Shown in pieces: positions 18,223 to 26,886 of a stretch of DNA of 64,000 bases. Each line of letters begins with the position of its first letter. Within the stretch, counting starts at the first letter, position 1. This DNA comes from Corynebacterium jeikeium (GTDB lineage: Bacteria; Actinomycetota; Actinomycetes; Mycobacteriales; Mycobacteriaceae), in the NCBI RefSeq assembly GCF_000738175.1, contig NZ_JFCH01000011.1, positions 62,001 to 126,000 of the forward strand. The letters are read 5' to 3'. The notes under the pieces are model-generated. The model saw nothing but the letters and a program-made list of their open reading frames with translations, did no database searches and had not been told where the DNA came from. The translations under genes were made by a program, and so were the position numbers.

Positions 18223-19143
18223 GTGCTGGACATAGCGAGCCTCGTGGCCCCACTGGCCGCGGCGATCCCCTCGCCCTTTAGTCCGGGCCTCAGCGCCAGC
18301 GTCTCTGGGGTAAGGGGCCTGCAGGATCTGGGGAATCTGGCGGCCTCTGCCCTGCAGGGACGGGCGGGCGATAACGTCCACGGTTCCCTGGACTCGGTTG
18401 CCAAGGTCGTTTCCCAGGCCTTAGGTGCAGGCGACGCACTGGACAAGCTGGCGGGGCAGGCAGCCCAGGCCGTAGAGCGGGCAATCGGGGATTTGAGCGT
18501 CATCTTCGACGACTGCGTGCGGGAAGTCGGCCAGGCGGTGGCCACCAGCGGCTTGGCAGGCCCTCTGGGCTGGGCTAATGGCCTCGGCGCGGCGATGCCG
18601 GTGGTCGTGCGACACGTCGGGCGGGCGGAAGGTCGCGTGCACACTCTGGAGGAGGAGCTGCGCGGGCTGACCTTGGACGTGCAGCAGGTGGAGAAGGAGC
18701 AGATTCCTGAGCGGCTGCCTGCCAGGAATCCGGATACGGCAGAGGTTGCGGCGCCGGCGTCACCGGATAACAACAGCGCGCCGGGCGCACCAACGGACCA
18801 GGCACAAAAGGCCGTAGCCGCAGCGAAGACGGCCCTGGGAACTCCGTATCAGTGGGGCGGGACGGTGCCGGGCAAGGGGCTGGACTGCAGTGGTCTGGTG
18901 CAGTGGGCCTACCAGCAGGCCGGGGTGGATCTGCCGCGCACGGCGAGCGCGCAGGCGGTCGGACCGCAGATCCCGCGCGCGGAATTGCAGGCGGGGGATC
19001 TGGCGGTGTGGGACGGGCACGTGGCGATGATCGTCGACGGCGGGAACATGATTGAGGCCGGTGATCCGGTGCAGATCAACCCCATCAGGCAAGACAATAT
19101 CGGAATGCCCTTCAAGGGTTTCTACCGGCCGACGGCGGCCTAA
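18223..19143 (+). CDS. NlpC/P60 peptidoglycan endopeptidase without a signal peptide
   Basis: 306 residues. The N-terminal 160 residues are Ala/Gly-rich and helical, a Pro/Ala linker follows (165-192), and the NlpC/P60 domain covers about 195-303. The catalytic triad is C222 (LDCSGLVQWAY), H266 (DGHVAMI) and E278 (MIEAG), with the His-Glu spacing of RipA-type enzymes. No Sec signal is seen, so export would need another route or partner. The GTG start is preceded by GGGAGG. Likely role: cleavage of stem-peptide bonds in the cell wall. Confidence 0.85.
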   Translation: MLDIASLVAPLAAAIPSPFSPGLSASVSGVRGLQDLGNLAASALQGRAGDNVHGSLDSVAKVVSQALGAGDALDKLAGQAAQAVERAIGDLSVIFDDCVREVGQAVATSGLAGPLGWANGLGAAMPVVVRHVGRAEGRVHTLEEELRGLTLDVQQVEKEQIPERLPARNPDTAEVAAPASPDNNSAPGAPTDQAQKAVAAAKTALGTPYQWGGTVPGKGLDCSGLVQWAYQQAGVDLPRTASAQAVGPQIPRAELQAGDLAVWDGHVAMIVDGGNMIEAGDPVQINPIRQDNIGMPFKGFYRPTAA

Positions 19144-19176
19144 GTAAACAGGCAAAGGACTTAGAGGAGAAAAAAC

Positions 19177-19347
19177 ATGCCACTCATCAACGGACGATCC
19201 CACGGCAGCGGGTTGGCTCGCATCGTGAGCACTCCTCCACCTCGGGAGTATCTGGCTGCGCAGTTCCTGGGCGAAATGCCGGAAACCGTGCCCGCGGTAC
19301 TGACGGCGGAGCTGCGCAACCGGCGGGCCGACCAGACGCAGGACTAA
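19177..19347 (+). CDS. 56-residue hypothetical protein
   Basis: A short gene with a strong ribosome site, AGAGGAG, 7 bases before the ATG. The protein begins MPLINGRSHGSGLARIV and has a helical YLAAQFLGEMPETVPAVL segment; it is polar, with no membrane span. It follows the NlpC/P60 gene by 33 bases in the same orientation and is likely the third gene of that operon. I do not recognise a family. Codon use matches its neighbours. Confidence 0.6.
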   Translation: MPLINGRSHGSGLARIVSTPPPREYLAAQFLGEMPETVPAVLTAELRNRRADQTQD

Positions 19348-19373
19348 ACACCGACGTAACCAGACCGACCTAG

Positions 19374-19379
19374 TAGAAT
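19374..19379 (+). promoter_or_regulatory. -10 box, leaderless start of the 420-residue gene
   Basis: TAGAAT ends 8 bases before the ATG at 19388. Confidence 0.5.
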
Positions 19380-19387
19380 GCCTAGCC

Positions 19388-20650
19388 ATGGCAGCAGATA
19401 ATGGCTTGAGGACATTCGGCAACGGCATCGTCGCCGTGGAGTTAGAGATCACCAGCGGCACCTGGTACACCCTGTGGGCCCCGAACTGGCTGGTCAAGGG
19501 TGAGCGCTGGCAGGGCTTCCTGGGCGATGACGACGATCTTTTCGTCTTCGACTCCCCCGCCAAGCTCCTGGCTTTCCTCGAGGACGGCGGCCGCAACGAA
19601 CTGGCCGAGCACCCCAAGTGGGCGCAGTTCAAGTCCGACTTGGTCACCAATGTGGTGCCCACCCGCACCGGCAAGATCAGCCTGGTCGAGGTGCCTCGCA
19701 AGCTGGCTCAGCGCCCGGGCTATGAATCCACCTCCGCGGTCGCCCGCGGTTTCGATCTGCTGCGCTCCATGGGCAATGTCCTGGGGCTGAAGAGCGTGAA
19801 CAACTGGTTCCACTCCTACTCCATCCTGGATAACGTGCGCCGCGGGCCGGACCACTACCAGTCGCAGAACGGCCTGGAAGAGTGGTCGGGGGTTGGCCGC
19901 ACCGTGCTGGATCGGTGGAAGGGCATGCTCGATGACGTCGAAGTGTACCTGACCGAGCCTGAGGTCGACGAAGCGAAGGTGGAGGACGCGCAGAAGCGCA
20001 TCGACGAGGCTCAGGAGGCCCGCGAGAAGCGCCAGGAGGAAAAGGAAGCCGAGGCGGCGGCTGCGGCCACGGCCACCGAGGGCAAGGACGTCGACCCTTA
20101 TGACAAGACCATCTGGGCCGACGCCGGCATCGATCCGATCCGTATCAGCCTGAACGGCCAGTACGTCTACACTCTGCGCTGCTACGTCGGCGACAAGCCG
20201 CGCTTCCTCGGCCGCCACGGGGAGATCAACACCTTCCCGAACTCTCGTGCCCTCGTGCGCTGGATTATTGACGCCCACGATCACGACCTCGAAGAGCTGG
20301 ATACTTGGGGCGACCTAGTCAGCGCCGCCAACGCCGGCGAGCTGGAGGTCACGGTGCACGACTCGAACCAGTACTCCTTCGCTGGCCTGCACGACGACAT
20401 TTCGGAATCCCTCGACGCCGTGGATACCGACCAGCTGGGTCGCGCCTACGAGCTGCTGGCGGACGCCGCGGACTGGGCGGGCGACGACGGCGTGAACAAG
20501 ATCCTGCTGAGCTACCCGAAGCTGCAGAACTACCTGGCTTACATGCTGGGTTCCCCGTCGGACGCACAGCCATCCGCCCCCTTCGACGAGGAGGCAAAGG
20601 GCTGGAAGGCACTGGAGGAAGGCCTGGTTAAGCGCTTTACGCGCTTTTAG
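19388..20650 (+). CDS. Large conserved-looking cytoplasmic protein, function unknown
   Basis: A 420-residue acidic protein with no signal or membrane segment. Residues 12-140 and 240-400 look like two related modules: ITSGTWYTLWAPNWL..GFLGDDDDLFVFDSPAKLLAFLED compares with LNGQYVYTLRCYVGDKPRFLGRHGEINTFPNSRALVRWI. They are joined by a charged coiled coil at about 195-232 (EAKVEDAQKRIDEAQEAREKRQEEKEAE). No catalytic motif is recognised. It ends 4 bases inside the convergent membrane-protein gene. Confidence 0.75.
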   Translation: MAADNGLRTFGNGIVAVELEITSGTWYTLWAPNWLVKGERWQGFLGDDDDLFVFDSPAKLLAFLEDGGRNELAEHPKWAQFKSDLVTNVVPTRTGKISLVEVPRKLAQRPGYESTSAVARGFDLLRSMGNVLGLKSVNNWFHSYSILDNVRRGPDHYQSQNGLEEWSGVGRTVLDRWKGMLDDVEVYLTEPEVDEAKVEDAQKRIDEAQEAREKRQEEKEAEAAAAATATEGKDVDPYDKTIWADAGIDPIRISLNGQYVYTLRCYVGDKPRFLGRHGEINTFPNSRALVRWIIDAHDHDLEELDTWGDLVSAANAGELEVTVHDSNQYSFAGLHDDISESLDAVDTDQLGRAYELLADAADWAGDDGVNKILLSYPKLQNYLAYMLGSPSDAQPSAPFDEEAKGWKALEEGLVKRFTRF

Positions 20651-21318
20651 AAATTAGATGGCTGGCCCGGCCAGCCCCAGGGCATCTTCGCCTGGCTGTT
20701 GTATTTGAAAAGCGCAAATACACCAAGAGAGACGGCCGCCAACGAAAGGGCGATTGCAAAATAAACGCCGATTTCTGCACTCCCTCGGAACACCTCCTCG
20801 AAAACCAGGCCTTCTTCCCGCAGTCGAGCGCCCTCTTCCCTCTCCATGGCCTTCAATGCTCGCTGGATCTTCATGATCGACCAGATCGCCCAGCCTAGAA
20901 CCACCAGACCCGCGCCAATAAACATGGAAAAGGCCACACGCGGCTTCACCGCCTGCCACAACATGACGGCACCCACAATCAGGAGCGACAGGGCTGTGAC
21001 ATTGGCTGGTACGCCGACTCCGGCACTGCTGAACTTCGAATCAACAACGTCAGCACCCTCCGGAGCACCTGTGACGACAACCCTGCCCCAGCCGTTCACA
21101 TTCAGCCTCATAATTCCTTCATCGTAGTTAAACCTCAGCTCCGTCCATCCGAGAAAGCTCGCAGTGAATATAAGCAGGGCTAAAGCTGTAGCACCGCCGG
21201 AGACGAGCAGCATCCATGTGCCGGGGCGGGAGCCATACGACGGGTTTGGTTGCGGACGGTAGCTGTATCCAAACTGAGGGTTTCCACCCATCGCGCCGTA
21301 GGGATTGGGGTTATTCAT
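20647..21318 (-). CDS. Four-pass membrane protein with polar Pro/Tyr/Gly N-terminal tail
   Basis: 223 residues. The cytoplasmic start NPNPYGAMGGNPQFGYSY is followed by four hydrophobic spans (about 36-56, 105-122, 130-147, 187-210) and a short tail. The core, NVNGWG..AGVGVPANVTALSLLIVGAVMLWQAVKPRVA, parallels GVNGWG..TGLGVLFMLLTLGLLIAAAVMLWLKIQPRVA in the next gene, so the two are tandem paralogues. Function unknown. Confidence 0.7.
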   Translation of the reverse strand: MNNPNPYGAMGGNPQFGYSYRPQPNPSYGSRPGTWMLLVSGGATALALLIFTASFLGWTELRFNYDEGIMRLNVNGWGRVVVTGAPEGADVVDSKFSSAGVGVPANVTALSLLIVGAVMLWQAVKPRVAFSMFIGAGLVVLGWAIWSIMKIQRALKAMEREEGARLREEGLVFEEVFRGSAEIGVYFAIALSLAAVSLGVFALFKYNSQAKMPWGWPGQPSNF

Positions 21319-21412
21319 GGATCAATCACTTCCGGTCATTCAAGGGCAGCTACTAACAAAAGAGCTCGTCTGGGCTTACCATGACGAGCTCTCTTGCGAT
21401 GTAGAAAGGTTC

Positions 21413-22339
21413 TTACTGCCCCGGCTGGTTAAACGGGTTCTGGTTGCCCGGCTGGCCAGGCTGATTCTGCGGTCCTGGCTGCCCGAACTGGTTTGGCTGG
21501 TTCTGTGGCTGACCAAATTGCGGCTGCTGGTTCGGCTGGTTCTGTGGCTGGCCGAACTGGCCCTGCGGGTTACCCGGCTGGCCGAACTGGTTCGGCTGGT
21601 TGTTCCCCGGAACGTTCAGCTGCTGGCCGAACTTCACGATCGCCAGCACGCCGAGCGCGATGATCGCCAAGGCGATGATGATTGCCAGGAAGACCGCGAA
21701 CTTCGGACCACCGTTTAGGGAAATATCAGAGGCAAACCCGTAATCACTGTTGGTGGACTGAACTGCGTCCAGCTCGTCCTTTGCTTCCTTGTAGGGGCCG
21801 TTGAAATCAACGATTGTCCAGATGGCCCAGATCAGATGCACTGCACCACCGGCGATGCCGAGGTAGACGGCCACGCGCGGCTGGATCTTCAGCCACAGCA
21901 TGACGGCCGCGGCGATCAGCAGGCCCAAGGTCAAAAGCATGAAGAGCACGCCCAGGCCGGTGCTACCGAAATCCTCGGCGAAATCCTTCTTGTCGGCGTT
22001 GTCACTCACCGAGAGCATGCCCCAGCCGTTTACTCCAGCGGTGTACTTATCTTCACCAATTTTAGTCGTTAAGCCAACCCACTTGAAGAAGCTGAAGAAC
22101 AGCACCAGCAGCGCTGCGATGCCTGCTACGCCTGCGGCCAGCTGGTTCCACGCGAAGGACTGTAGCCCCTGCTTCCCTGGCTGACCCGGCTGGTTCGGCT
22201 GGCGAGGCTGGCCAAACTGGTTTGGTTGGTTCTGCTGACCGAACTGGTTCTGCGGCTGCGGCTGGTTCGGCTGCTGCGAGTACGGATTCTGGCCACCTGG
22301 GTTCGATCCCGGCTGGCCATAAGGGTTCTGGTTGCTCAT
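21413..22339 (-). CDS. Four-pass membrane protein flanked by Gln/Asn/Pro-rich repeats
   Basis: 308 residues. The N-terminal 65 residues and the C-terminal 65 residues are built from repeats of the kind NQPNQFGQP; between them lie four membrane spans. Both tails would be cytoplasmic. It is a paralogue of the gene at 20647-21318, with the same NGWG loop. The ATG at 22339 was preferred over the upstream one because it gives the MSNQNPYGQPG start shared with the neighbouring protein. The low-complexity tails suggest self-association or scaffolding; that is inference. Confidence 0.72.
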   Translation of the reverse strand: MSNQNPYGQPGSNPGGQNPYSQQPNQPQPQNQFGQQNQPNQFGQPRQPNQPGQPGKQGLQSFAWNQLAAGVAGIAALLVLFFSFFKWVGLTTKIGEDKYTAGVNGWGMLSVSDNADKKDFAEDFGSTGLGVLFMLLTLGLLIAAAVMLWLKIQPRVAVYLGIAGGAVHLIWAIWTIVDFNGPYKEAKDELDAVQSTNSDYGFASDISLNGGPKFAVFLAIIIALAIIALGVLAIVKFGQQLNVPGNNQPNQFGQPGNPQGQFGQPQNQPNQQPQFGQPQNQPNQFGQPGPQNQPGQPGNQNPFNQPGQ

Positions 22340-22443
22340 GGCGAATGCTCTCAATCTTTTCTGCGAATTCTTCTGCGAATAATTCCTGTGTAGGATCCGC
22401 CTAATTATTACAGCTTGTTATTGATTCAGCGACCGGAATGGCA

Positions 22444-23094
22444 TTATCGATCAACTACGAAGAATTGGTCGAACTTTACGTTACTGGCCACCTCGCCGTG
22501 TTCGTAGACCTTTAGGTCTCTTTGGTTGATCTCGATGCGCGTTCCACCCCCGACCGGCACACTATAGCTGCCACGGCTCGGGTCTGCGTAGGACATGTCC
22601 ACGTCCTTCTCGATCGAATGGCCACCGACATAGCTTCGGTAGTAATAGTCGCCGTGCTCCCCGACCTTGCACACCACGACATAATCGCCGTCGCCATAGG
22701 CTGCGTACAGCCACTGGTCGTCGGCGTTGCAGTGCGCGGGGCTGCCCTCCCAGCCGTAGCTGCTCAACCTATATTCTGGGCTGGAAGATCCATTGCCTCG
22801 CGGCTCCTCCGGGGTTGGCTCTTCCTCCGGGGTATCCGAGGTTGGCTCCGCTTCGCTGGTCTTGGTTTTTTGGCGCTTGGACGCCACCGTCTCCGCCGCT
22901 ACCGGCGATTCCTCACCGTCACTGCCGTCCTTCCCCATAACTGCCGTGGCCGTCAGCACACCGGCGACCAGCAGCGCCACCACGGAGATTGCGACGATGG
23001 AATACACCCAGGGAGAGGTCTTATTCTGTGGCGGCTGCGGAACCTGCTGCGCAGGATAGTTGGGGTTCCAGTTACTCCAGTTGTTATTACTCAT
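22444..23094 (-). CDS. Single-pass membrane protein with Pro-rich tail and extracytoplasmic domain
   Basis: 216 residues. The cytoplasmic N-terminus NWSNWNPNYPAQQVPQPPQN is followed by one membrane span (about 30-53), an acidic Pro/Glu/Thr linker (60-105), and a C-terminal domain of about 105 residues with two cysteines (AHCNADD and VVVCKVG) that could form a disulfide. No family recognised. It begins 15 bases after the stop of the J-like gene and is in an operon with it. Confidence 0.68.
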   Translation of the reverse strand: MSNNNWSNWNPNYPAQQVPQPPQNKTSPWVYSIVAISVVALLVAGVLTATAVMGKDGSDGEESPVAAETVASKRQKTKTSEAEPTSDTPEEEPTPEEPRGNGSSSPEYRLSSYGWEGSPAHCNADDQWLYAAYGDGDYVVVCKVGEHGDYYYRSYVGGHSIEKDVDMSYADPSRGSYSVPVGGGTRIEINQRDLKVYEHGEVASNVKFDQFFVVDR

Positions 23095-23109
23095 GCGGTG
23101 TTCCGACCC

Positions 23110-23970
23110 CTAGCGGTCGAGAATATTCATGTTCAGCAGCTTCGGCCCGTCATTGCCCACGCCGAAGAACAGTATGCCCTTCAGTATTCCGTTGTTGTCC
23201 TCCACGGAGACGAGGTAGAAGTCCTCGTAGCGGTCAACGCTCTCCTCGGTCAGGACAAACCGGGCGAAATCGTTGCTCTTCGTGACTTCTCTGGGCTGGG
23301 GAGCGAGGGCGTCAAACTCCTTATTCATGCCCTCGTATCCGCCATCGTCCAGGTCGAAGTAATCCGAGGCATCGGACATGAATTCCTTGCCAACGTGATC
23401 GTCCATCCACATCTGGGTCTCGCCCTTCTTGCGCAGATCCAGAAACTCCTGGGAAAGGTTCTTCACATCTCGCGCATCGCTGAAGAACCAGCTCACACCC
23501 TTGTAAGCCCCGAACAGAACCAGGACTGCGAGGAGGGGAACAACAGCTGCCACGGTCAGCGCCACCTTCGAGGAGCGGGCGAACTCGCGCTTCAGTTTGG
23601 ACGGCTGCTTAGGTTGCTGCGGTTGCTGTGGTTGTTGCGGCTGTCCGGGCTGCTGGAACTGCTGGGAAATGGGCTGTGCCTGCGATTGCTGCTGTTGTGG
23701 CTGCTGCCCCTGCGCCGGCACCTGTAGCTCGCTTAAGTCACGCAGCGCGGCAATGTCGATCTCGGGGGCGCTCGGATCATCCAGGCGGGCATCGTACATG
23801 CCGCGCTTCGTCGGATCCGCAATCACCTGACGCGCTACCTGCAGCTCGTCCTCCCCGCCCGGGTTGGAAGTGTTGCCCGTGCTCAGACGCTTATCGATGT
23901 CCTCAGCGATGCCCTGAGTACTTGTGCTCCGGTCAATCCCAAGCGACTCGTACAGGTTGTAATGCGCCAC
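23110..23970 (-). CDS. J-like domain protein with Gln-rich linker, one membrane span and outer domain
   Basis: 286 residues. Residues 1-65 (YNLYESLGIDRSTSTQGIAEDIDKRL..ELQVARQVIADPTKRGMYDARL) have the start and end of a DnaJ domain but no HPD tripeptide. Next come a Gln/Pro-rich stretch (about 83-122), a membrane span (about 135-157) and an acidic extracytoplasmic domain. Lacking HPD, it is unlikely to stimulate a DnaK ATPase and may serve as a docking module. It is the first of four consecutive genes whose products share polar, Gln-rich cytoplasmic segments. Confidence 0.7.
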   Translation of the reverse strand: MAHYNLYESLGIDRSTSTQGIAEDIDKRLSTGNTSNPGGEDELQVARQVIADPTKRGMYDARLDDPSAPEIDIAALRDLSELQVPAQGQQPQQQQSQAQPISQQFQQPGQPQQPQQPQQPKQPSKLKREFARSSKVALTVAAVVPLLAVLVLFGAYKGVSWFFSDARDVKNLSQEFLDLRKKGETQMWMDDHVGKEFMSDASDYFDLDDGGYEGMNKEFDALAPQPREVTKSNDFARFVLTEESVDRYEDFYLVSVEDNNGILKGILFFGVGNDGPKLLNMNILDR

Positions 23971-24019
23971 GGCTTAGGTCAACTCCCATCCTTAGAACGT
24001 CGTTATACAGGCATTTAGC

Positions 24020-24805
24020 TTAACTTAAATCCCGCAGCTCGTGGTTGAGAGAATCCAATTCGCCCCCGCCGGCCATCTCCAGCGTCAGCTGCTCCAGAGT
24101 GACCTCGGAATAATCCGCATCCAGAGTCTGCTCGCCCATGTTCAGCAGCACAAAGTGACTGCCTACCAGATAGGCATGGTGGGGGTTATGGGTAATCAGT
24201 ACCACGCCTACCCCACCTTCGGCGGCGGACTTGATGAAGCGCAGCACCATGCCGGATTGTTTGACGCCCAACGCTGCGGTTGGCTCGTCCAGAATGATCA
24301 CTCGCGCGCCGAAGTACACAGCCCGCGCAATGGCCACGACCTGCCTCTGGCCACCGGAAAGGTTGGCGATGGGCACCTCGACATCGTCCAGGTGCACTCC
24401 CATCTTCTCCAACTCTTCGGCCGCGATGCGGCGCATCTCATCGGCACGCAACAAGCCGAAGCGCCCGGTGAGCTCTTGACCCAAGAAGAAATTGCGCCAC
24501 ACGGACATCTGCCCGACCACGGCCAAATCCTGGTAGACGGTGGCGATGCCCTTATCCAGGGCATCCTTCGGGCCGTTGAAATTGACCTCCTCGCCGTCGA
24601 CCAAAACCTCGCCACTGGTGTGCTTGTGGCGGCCGGCGAGGATCTTGATGAGGGTGGACTTGCCCGCGCCGTTGTCACCCAGAATGCAGGTCACCTTGCC
24701 GGGGTAGATATCCAGGTTAATGTCCTTCAGCACGTGGACATCACCATAGTCCTTGTCCACATTCCGGAGGCTGATAATCGGGGTGGCGTCATTAGAAGAA
24801 GACAT
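24020..24805 (-). CDS. Sugar ABC importer ATPase, single nucleotide-binding domain (FrcA-like)
   Basis: 261 residues. Walker A GDNGAGKST lies near 43-51, signature LSGGQ, Walker B VIILDEPTAALG, then KQSGMVL and THNPHHAYLVG. The last elements resemble FrcA-type ATPases, which have one NBD, rather than the two-NBD RbsA/XylG type. It is the last gene of the SBP-permease-ATPase operon and abuts the permease stop. It powers uptake of a monosaccharide or polyol; the substrate is unknown. Confidence 0.9.
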   Translation of the reverse strand: MSSSNDATPIISLRNVDKDYGDVHVLKDINLDIYPGKVTCILGDNGAGKSTLIKILAGRHKHTSGEVLVDGEEVNFNGPKDALDKGIATVYQDLAVVGQMSVWRNFFLGQELTGRFGLLRADEMRRIAAEELEKMGVHLDDVEVPIANLSGGQRQVVAIARAVYFGARVIILDEPTAALGVKQSGMVLRFIKSAAEGGVGVVLITHNPHHAYLVGSHFVLLNMGEQTLDADYSEVTLEQLTLEMAGGGELDSLNHELRDLS

Positions 24806-25801
24806 TTAGCTGCGACCTCCCGAAGTGAACCTGGAGACAGAGTTGTTGGTGAGCACCGCAAACAGCAGCATTGCCCCCAGGAAGAACTTGAACCAATCCG
24901 GGTTCCAACCTGCGTAGACGATGCCCTGATTCGTCATGCCGAAGATCAGCGCGCCGATGGCCGTACCGATGGCGGTGCCGCGCCCACCCGTGAGGGCACA
25001 GCCGCCAATGACCGCGGCGATGATGTAGAGGAACTCGTTGCCCACACCCTGGCCGGCCTGGATCGAATCGAAGGCGAAGAGGTTGTGCATGCCCACGAAC
25101 CAGGCGGCGAAGCCGACGAACATAAACAGGATCACCTTCACTCGGCGGACGGGCACGCCGGTGGCACGGGCGGCTTCGGCATCGCCGCCGACGGCGAAGA
25201 TCCAGTTGCCGAAGCGCGTCTTGAACAGCAGCACGCTGGCCAGGGCCACAAAGAGGAGCCACCAGAAGACGATGGTCTTGACCTCCACACCGAAGATGTT
25301 GATCGAGGAGGCGAAGACGGCCTTGGCGGATTCGAAACCCTCCATGTCGGCGATCGACGGGGTGGCGACCTGGCCGGTGACCAGCTTCGTGACGGCCAGG
25401 TTGATGCCCTGCAGCATCAGGAACGCGGCCAGGGTGATCAGGAACGACGGGATGCCCGTGCGCATCACCATCATTCCGTTGAAGGCGCCGATGGCCAGGG
25501 CGATCAGCAGGGAGAGGAATACGCCCACCCAGGAGTTCAGCCAGAAGTTGTAGTTCAGCATCGTGGCGGCCAGGGCGGCGGTGGTGACGGCCACGCCGGA
25601 GGACAGGTCGAACTCGTCGCCGATCATCAGCAGGCCAACGGCTAAGGAAATAATGCCCATCGTAGAGCTGGCGTACAGCACAGTGGAGAACGCATCGAGG
25701 GAGCGGAACGACGGCGCGACGATCATGAACAGCGCGAAGATCAGAACCGCGCCGAGCACCGAGGTGAACTCGGGGCGCTTGAGCATACTCATCGCTTTCA
25801 T
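24806..25801 (-). CDS. Sugar ABC importer permease (RbsC/FrcC family)
   Basis: A 331-residue integral membrane protein of the BPD_transp_2 family with about ten hydrophobic spans. Characteristic stretches are LLMIGDEFDLSSG, GIPSFLITLA and the coupling region GGDAEAARATGVPVRRVK, followed by IAAVIGGCALTGGRGT. It overlaps the stop of the substrate-binding lipoprotein gene by 4 bases and presumably acts as a homodimer. Confidence 0.92.
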   Translation of the reverse strand: MKAMSMLKRPEFTSVLGAVLIFALFMIVAPSFRSLDAFSTVLYASSTMGIISLAVGLLMIGDEFDLSSGVAVTTAALAATMLNYNFWLNSWVGVFLSLLIALAIGAFNGMMVMRTGIPSFLITLAAFLMLQGINLAVTKLVTGQVATPSIADMEGFESAKAVFASSINIFGVEVKTIVFWWLLFVALASVLLFKTRFGNWIFAVGGDAEAARATGVPVRRVKVILFMFVGFAAWFVGMHNLFAFDSIQAGQGVGNEFLYIIAAVIGGCALTGGRGTAIGTAIGALIFGMTNQGIVYAGWNPDWFKFFLGAMLLFAVLTNNSVSRFTSGGRS

Positions 25802-26814
25802 CGCAGTCCTTCCTTGGCCGCGTCCGCGATGGTGCCCACATTGGACTTATCCACGAATGACGGTCCGGTGAGGACCGGCTGGCCGCCACCCACGGTGGAG
25901 CCATTGCGCTTGGCCAGCCAGAGCGCGTCGATGGCCATGTAACCCTGCAGGTAAGGCTGCTGGTCCACGGCCCACTCAATGGTGCCCTTCTTGATAGCGG
26001 CGACGAGCTCCGCGTTGGTGTCGAAGGTAGAGATCTTCGCCTTGGAGCCGGCCTGCTCCTTGGCCTGGACAGCGGTCAGCGCGACGGGCGCGACCAGTCC
26101 CATGACCCAATCAATATCCCTCTGCTGCGCCAGCTTGGCCTGCACGGTGGACTGCACGCTGGTCAGATCCATGCCGTTGACGTAGAGGTTTTCCACGGAA
26201 CCCCCACCGAGACCCTTCTTGATGCCCGCGCAGCGGGACTCCTGGCTGGGATTGCCCTGCTCGTGGATCACGCACAGCACCTTTTTGGCGCCGTCCTTGG
26301 CCAGGCGCTCGCCGGCACGCTCGCCGGCGACGGATTCGTCCTGGCCGAAGAAGGCGCTGACGTCGTACTTCTTGTAGTGCTCCATGCCGGAGTTCAGGCC
26401 GACCACGGGAATGTCCGCCTTCGCCGCTCGCTTCGCCACCGGCCCCAGGGCCTCCGGGGTGGGCATGGTCAGCGCCAGGCCGTCGACGTTGGAATCGATG
26501 GCATTCTGCACCAGGTTCGCCTGGTCAGGTGCCTGCGGGGACGAACTGTAGCGGAGCTCCAGGTTGTTCTTCTTGGCGGCATCCTCCGCGCCCGCGCGGA
26601 CGAGATCCCAGAAGGTATCGCCCGGCGCGCCGTGGCTCACCATCGCCACGGTGTAGCGCGGGGTATCCACTCCCCCGCCGCCGTCGCCGGACGCGCCACC
26701 GCGTGGCCGACCGCCGGTCTCCGAACACGCGGCAAGTGCCGCGCCAGTGCACATAACCACCAGCATCGCCACCACACGGCGGAGGTTGAACTTGTTTCCC
26801 CAAGAATTCGCCAT
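25798..26814 (-). CDS. Sugar-binding lipoprotein of the ABC importer (LacI-fold)
   Basis: 338 residues. The lipoprotein signal VVAMLVVMCTGAALAAC has the lipobox LAAC, followed by a Gly-rich linker. The body is a periplasmic-binding protein of the ribose/galactose type (VSHGAPGDTFWDLVRAGAEDAAKKN; VDGLALTMPTPEALGPVAKRA; IPVVGLNSGM). It captures the sugar outside the membrane and delivers it to the permease. The ATG at 26814 is used; an ATG at 26823 is in frame. No sugar kinase or isomerase is adjacent to hint at the ligand. Confidence 0.9.
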   Translation of the reverse strand: MANSWGNKFNLRRVVAMLVVMCTGAALAACSETGGRPRGGASGDGGGGVDTPRYTVAMVSHGAPGDTFWDLVRAGAEDAAKKNNLELRYSSSPQAPDQANLVQNAIDSNVDGLALTMPTPEALGPVAKRAAKADIPVVGLNSGMEHYKKYDVSAFFGQDESVAGERAGERLAKDGAKKVLCVIHEQGNPSQESRCAGIKKGLGGGSVENLYVNGMDLTSVQSTVQAKLAQQRDIDWVMGLVAPVALTAVQAKEQAGSKAKISTFDTNAELVAAIKKGTIEWAVDQQPYLQGYMAIDALWLAKRNGSTVGGGQPVLTGPSFVDKSNVGTIADAAKEGLR

Positions 26815-26886
26815 GCAGAGCATTTTGCCAGTTCACAGGGGCAAAGCCCAACCCTAAGCGGGCAAACTTAAAGCATTCAGATGCGT

